Assembly (NCBI GenBank): GCA_050952845.1
Contig: JBMNLP010000001.1
Coordinates: 3,364,103-3,428,102 of the forward strand
Length of the DNA stretch: 64,000 nucleotides
Source of the DNA: JAGVSV01 sp050952845
Lineage (GTDB): Bacteria > Bacillota > Clostridia > Christensenellales > Aristaeellaceae
Direction of reading: 5' to 3'
In this document: positions 60,444 through 64,000 of the stretch, one piece after another
How positions within the stretch are numbered: position 1 is the stretch's first letter
Layout of the letters: every line of letters begins with the position of its first letter
Notes under the pieces: generated by a model
Database searches by the model: none
The model's input: the letters and a program-made list of their open reading frames with translations, nothing else
Told to the model about the DNA's origin: nothing
Translations under genes and position numbers: made by a program

Positions 60444-60582
60444 GGGCAGTTCTCCTTCCCGGCGCTGGGTCAGCAGATTATTCCGATGCCATCATATCAT
60501 CGGCGCTTCAGGGGGTCAACATGCATCAATTTTTCCCGCTGCCGGATAAAAAGCGCGTTAAGGATATTTTGGGCGCGCGCGG

Positions 60583-60612
60583 TTGACATGCCTTTTCCGA
60601 AGCCTTTATACT
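60583..60612 (+). promoter_or_regulatory. Promoter of the small HTH pair
   Basis: TTGACA (60583-60588), 18 bp, TATACT (60607-60612), about 42 nt upstream of the GTG start. Confidence 0.65.
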
Positions 60613-60653
60613 GTGCCTGAAAGGGGAACGCGTGTTCTTATTGAGGTGAAGGA

Positions 60654-60896
60654 GTGACGAACGGAAAGGGAAACAAGCCGATGGAAAGCGGGGACGCGCG
60701 GCAGGAAGGCAGGCAGCTGGCGGTGCAGCTGATGCTGATGGGCATCACCCGCAGGCGGGCGGCAGAGGCGATGTGCATCAGCTACAGCGCGTTGAACAAA
60801 AAGCTGGCCGGTCAAGCGCCGATATACAGCGATGAAAAAGCGCTGATTGAAGCATTCATTGCGTCGCGGCAGGCGGGGAAAGAGGCAGGCGGATGA
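60654..60896 (+). CDS. Small putative HTH protein
   Basis: An 80-residue protein with a helix-turn-helix-like centre (LMLMGITRRRAAEAMCISYS, then ALNKKLAGQAPIYSDEKALI). The pattern resembles short phage-type repressors or antitoxin-like DNA binders, but I cannot name the family. GAGGTGAAGGA precedes GTG 60654; ATG 60681 is an alternative. Its stop overlaps the next start (ATGA), and both genes share a promoter. It may form a two-protein regulatory module with the sigma-like protein that follows. Confidence 0.6.
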   Translation: MTNGKGNKPMESGDARQEGRQLAVQLMLMGITRRRAAEAMCISYSALNKKLAGQAPIYSDEKALIEAFIASRQAGKEAGG

Positions 60897-61288
60897 CAGC
60901 ACAGGCATTTTTGGACTCGGTGAAGGACAGGCATCAGGACGTGGAGCGCCTGTTAGCTGCCCAGGCCTGGCTGAGGGAGCAGGCGGACGCCCAGCAGGAT
61001 ACGCCAACAGGCCGCGCCTGCCGGGATGCCATGCTGGCGCGCGCTGCCGATATGGAGCCCGCGGTGCGCCGGGCCTACCGCGAGCAGGAGCTGCAAACCA
61101 AGCGCGTGCAGCGGGTCATCGCCCGGCTGCCCGATAAGGACGAGCGGTCGGTGCTGATTCTGCGGCATATCACGATGATGCCGCCATGGAAGGCTGCGGA
61201 AACCATGCATTACAGCGAGCGACACCTGTACCGCATCTACCGCCGGGCGTTGATGCATCTGGAAGCGCTGCTGAACGGGTGGGAGTAA
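60893..61288 (+). CDS. Sigma-70 region-4-like (DUF1492-type) regulator
   Basis: A 131-residue basic protein. The N-terminal 80 residues are helical without a clear family. The C-terminal 50 residues look like a sigma region 4 or ArpU/DUF1492-type HTH (LPDKDERSVLILRHI, then PWKAAETMHYSERHLYRIYR). Such proteins often activate late genes in Firmicute prophages. No other phage gene is nearby, so this is either a relic or a domesticated regulator. It overlaps the small HTH gene by 4 nt and lies 85 nt before lysA. Confidence 0.65.
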   Translation: MTAQAFLDSVKDRHQDVERLLAAQAWLREQADAQQDTPTGRACRDAMLARAADMEPAVRRAYREQELQTKRVQRVIARLPDKDERSVLILRHITMMPPWKAAETMHYSERHLYRIYRRALMHLEALLNGWE

Positions 61289-61298
61289 CGAAGTTTTC

Positions 61299-61327
61299 TT
61301 GCGCGAAGCGCCATGCAAAGCTATAAT
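61299..61327 (+). promoter_or_regulatory. lysA promoter
   Basis: TTGCGC (61299-61304), 17 bp, TATAAT (61322-61327), about 47 nt before the TTG start. Confidence 0.7.
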
Positions 61328-61373
61328 GGGCGTGCATCAGAGCGCATCGGCGCTTTTTTGAAAGGAGACCGCC

Positions 61374-62612
61374 TTGCCAAACTTTTCACTGGACGACAGC
61401 GTGTTTGTGGCGGCAGCGGAGCAGTTTCCCACGCCGTTTTACCTGTATGACGAGCGGGGCATCCGGGAGACGGCGCGGCAGGTAAACCGCGCGTTTGCCT
61501 GGGCGGATGATTTTCGCGAGTACTTTGCCGTGAAGGCGTTGCCCCAACCCGATGATATTAGAGGTATTGCTGGACGAAGGCTGCGGGCTGGACTGCGCGT
61601 CGATGGCGGAGCTCATCATGGCGGAACGGCTGGGCGTGGGCGGGGACCGGCTGATGTTCAGCGCCAACGCTATGCCGCCGGAGGAGTATGGCAAGGCAGG
61701 GGCGCTGGGGGCTATTATCAACTTAGACGACATATCGGACATCGATACGCTGATCGACCAGGTGGGCGTGCCGGAGGTGGTGTGTGCCAGGTACAACCCG
61801 GGCGGGGCGTTTGTGGCCAGCAACGACATCATCGGCAAGCCGGGAGACAGCAAATTCGGCTGGACGCGCCCGCAGCTGACGGAAGGGTTGCTCAGGCTGA
61901 AAAGGCTGGGGGTCCAACGGTTTGGCCTGCACGCCTTCCTGGCCAGCAACAACACAGGCAGCGACTATTACCCGGCGCTGGCAGAGGTGCTGATGACAAC
62001 GGCGCTGGAGGTGTCGGCAGAAGCAGGGCTGCCGCTGAGCTTTGTCAACCTGTCCGGCGGGATCGGCATTCCCTACCCGGCCGGGGGAACCGGCGGCGGA
62101 CATCATGGCCATTGGCGACAGGGTGCGGCCAGGTGTATGCCAGGCTGCTGGGCAGCGGCGCCGGGGTGGGGGTGAAGGCGGAGCTGGGCCGGTATATGAC
62201 AGGCCCGCACGGCTGGCTGGTGACCCGCGCCATGCACGAGAAGGACATCCACAAGCGGTACATCGGCGTGGACGCGTCGGCGGGCAACCTGCTGCGCCCG
62301 GCGATGTATGGAGCGTACCACCACATCAGCGTGGTGGGCAAGCGGGACGCGCCGGAGGACATGGTGTACGATGTGACAGGTGCGCTGTGTGAAAACAACG
62401 ATAAGTTTGCCATCGACAGGAAGCTGCCCAGGATTGACATGGGCGATTTGCTGTTGATCCACGACGCCGGAGCGCATGCATTTGCGATGGGGTATCAGTA
62501 TAATGGCCGCTTGCGTTCGGCAGAGGTGCTGTATCGGCTGGACGGCTCGTTTCAGCTGATCCGCCGTGCGGAGACGGTGGAGGACTATTTTGCGACGATG
62601 GTTTGGTCCTGA
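61374..62612 (+). pseudogene. lysA: Diaminopimelate decarboxylase with three frameshifts
   Basis: Encodes a PLP-dependent decarboxylase that makes lysine from meso-diaminopimelate. The full-length protein can be read only by changing frame three times. Frame 1 runs to YFAVKALP; an extra C in CCCC at 61542-61545 moves the sense into frame 2 (PNPMILEVLLDEGCGLDCAS). A second extra base near CCC 62076-62078 leads to frame 3 (RPGEPAADIMAIGDRV). A third near CC 62129-62130 restores frame 1 (QVYARLLGSG to the end). All are +1 changes in C runs, and the net shift is zero. The conserved Lys in FAVKA, GGIGIPY and ELGRYMTGPHGW are all present. Start TTG 61374 has AAAGGAG. It is a recent pseudogene or a sequence error. 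Confidence 0.85.
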
Positions 62613-62644
62613 CACGCCGCGCCATCATATGCCATAAAACCCGT

Positions 62645-62811
62645 CAAACACAGCGCAGCGCATGTTTGCGATATAAAGTTAACCTGCAGCCGAAGGCACA
62701 CAATTCAATCATCAATTGTGGGGTCCAGGGGAGATCATCTCCCCTGGCGTACCCCCTGTGGGCGCAGCCCACAACTCCTGCAAGCAAACACAGCGCAGCG
62801 TATGTTTGCGA
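62645..62811. repeat. Palindrome cluster flanked by 27-bp direct repeats
   Basis: A 27-bp unit beginning CAAACACAGCGCAGCG and ending TGTTTGCGA occurs at 62645-62671 and 62785-62811 with one mismatch. Each unit is itself a hairpin (CAAACA / TGTTTG). Between them lie three more inverted repeats, including CCAGGGGAGAT-C-ATCTCCCCTGG (62725-62747) and TGTGGGC-GCA-GCCCACA (62757-62773). No coding capacity. It resembles a REP/BIME-type cluster or a bidirectional terminator between convergent lysA and the GH36 remnant. Confidence 0.7.
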
Positions 62812-62840
62812 CGGCATCGGCAAGGTATTTCCTGTAATCC

Positions 62841-64000
62841 TTATTTCATTACCTGATAGAACCAAATCGCTGCTCCGCGTTTTTTCAGATGGATATGGAA
62901 GCCTTCTTCGTTCAGTACCTTGCCGGGTACCTGAATGACCTGACCGGTTTTCATATCATCGAAAATGTATGTCATCTTGTTGTCGATATCACGCAGCCTG
63001 GCACAGAAGCTTTCTTGCGGACACTGTGTATGGCGGACAGCCTGAAATATAGCCCTTTTCCTTCTTCCGGGCGATAGTACTGGTCACACAGAACTGATCC
63101 GGTTTTTTCGACGTCTCCGACAGAGGATAGTAATCGCACTGTACCATGATATCGGCTGCACGCCGCCAGATTCTTCCCACCAGCTGCTCCTCGTCTGTTC
63201 CTTCCAGACCATTGGCTGCAAGGCACGGGCACAGCGCAGCCATGAAAGTATAATAGCCAGCCTGCTTATTGGGGTGTACTTCCGGGTAGTTGCCCGCTTC
63301 ATCACTCCAGTCGAGCGGTACAATCCGATAATAAGGGATCCATTCTGCCAGAGTTCTGGCAAACGCCTGCCCGATATGATGATATCCATACCCATAATCC
63401 GTCGGATGCAGCGGAACTGACCTGCGCAGCGTTTCCAAATCGTTGCGCCGCCCTCCGGAAGCGCAGGAATCATCCAAAGCCCGGATTTCGCTCTAAAAGC
63501 GCATCCCAGTAACGCAAATATCCCTGTACATACATGTTTTCATTGATTCCCTGCCGGTCAGAGGCTTCATTCTCTCTCCAGTAACGAAGAAGCGGCAAAT
63601 TGCAATCCTGACGGTAAACGCCAATTCCGTATTCCTTAATCATACGGTCTATCTTTTCAATCAGCCAGTCCGTACATTCCCGAATGCCCAAATTCAACAG
63701 ATAATTTTTGTGATATCCACAGTTTCCGTCACGGACGCTTTCTTTTACATTGAATAACCATTCCGATGTTCCTCAAAAATTTCGGTGCCGGGCCGTACCC
63801 GCTCCGGTTCAAACCAAAGGAGCATCTTCATGCCATGCTCTGCCAGTTTATCTGACACCGGCTTTAGACCATTGGGAAACCGCTTGGGATCGGGTTTCCA
63901 GGTTCCTGTCTTCTGCCATTGACGTCCGACCTTACTTCCGGATCATCCGTATCGCATTCATACCAACCGGCATCGATCCACCAAAGCGAGTAGGGCATAT
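62841..64000 (-). pseudogene. Alpha-galactosidase (GH36) remnant with several frameshifts
   Basis: Minus-strand remains of a GH36 alpha-galactosidase; the gene enters from the right edge and its 5' part is missing. Reading from the right in changing frames: PYSLWWIDAGWYECDTDD, then TWKPDPKRFPNGLKPVSD and KMLLWFEPERVRPGT, then LNLGIRECTDWLIEKIDR with GIGVYRQD (nucleophile Asp region), then DDSCASGGRRNDLETLRRS (acid/base Asp region), and finally LRDIDNKMTYIFDDM ending at TAA 62841-62843. At least four frame changes are needed, near 63900, 63750, 63477 and 63000. All catalytic segments are recognisable, so decay is recent or caused by poor sequence at this end. Confidence 0.8.

Noticed and set aside
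61552..62175. A separate 207-codon gene inside lysA
   Set aside because: Its protein is simply the middle of diaminopimelate decarboxylase in another frame; it starts at an internal Met without a ribosome site.
1..64000. CRISPR arrays, tRNA or rRNA genes
   Set aside because: I saw no regularly spaced direct repeats, no tRNA-like T-loop and acceptor pairs, and no rRNA signature on either strand.

Overview
The window reads as a chromosomal segment of a Gram-positive, probably anaerobic member of the Clostridia (Eubacteriales). This is an inference from gene content: Lpl-type sugar ABC importers with long secreted binding proteins, a class III (Firmicutes-type) fructose-1,6-bisphosphatase, FeoA-FeoA-FeoB with a FeoB-associated small protein, the AmmeMemoRadiSam genes, BioY, strong AGGAGG ribosome-binding sites, frequent TTG/GTG starts and sigma-A-like promoters. 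Most of the DNA is GC-rich. Two genes are clearly AT-rich and look acquired: the sirtuin at 17.5-20.4 kb and the c-di-GMP protein at 53.2-56.3 kb. I see no rRNA, tRNA, CRISPR array or replication origin.

Layout. 0-6.7 kb: the end of one sugar-binding protein, a sialidase-like protein, then a minus-strand importer (two permeases plus binding protein). 6.9-10.8 kb: tcdA behind a 23-codon leader, htpG with a CIRCE heat-shock operator, and an XRE/S24 regulator. 10.9-14.5 kb: a ferrous-iron operon (feoA, feoA, feoB, a Cys-rich membrane peptide) with two DtxR-like palindromes at its promoter, followed by a DtxR-family repressor carrying an iron-type Cys-x-x-Glu-His motif. 14.8-17.2 kb: murA, a J-domain/TPR protein and a YgjP-like metallopeptidase. 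17.5-20.4 kb: a DSR2-like defence sirtuin. 20.7-23.8 kb: an AraC regulator and a clan GH-A type glycosidase. 24.0-31.1 kb (minus): an SPFH/zinc-ribbon protein with a pseudo-receiver, then fbp with the MEMO-AMMECR1 fusion and its radical SAM partner, then a hemolysin III protein. 31.2-39.3 kb: MarR, aldehyde dehydrogenase, DegV, beta-mannosidase, an aldose epimerase and a secreted peptidoglycan amidase. 39.5-41.1 kb: an insertion sequence. 41.2-51.6 kb: a carbohydrate island (sugar isomerase, Gfo/Idh dehydrogenase, two permeases, binding protein, GH172, PLP lyase, GNAT, GH29 fucosidase). 52.0-56.3 kb: an orphan iron-type binding protein and a membrane GGDEF-EAL protein split by an in-frame TGA. 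56.5-60.4 kb (minus): GH78 rhamnosidase, bioY, a lipase-like protein. 60.6-64.0 kb: two small HTH proteins, a lysA broken by three frameshifts and a broken GH36 alpha-galactosidase.

How it fits together. Repeated Lpl-type transport modules sit beside glycosidases for mannosides, fucosides, rhamnosides, galactosides and sialidase-like substrates, as expected of a scavenger of plant or host glycans. Between them lie housekeeping and stress genes whose control sites can be read directly (CIRCE, DtxR-like boxes, MarR operators).

The least ordinary content is the DSR2-like sirtuin, a family of about 166-bp inverted-repeat elements whose ends supply stop codons to two neighbouring genes, the in-frame nonsense split in the c-di-GMP gene, and a cluster of indels confined to the last 2.6 kb.
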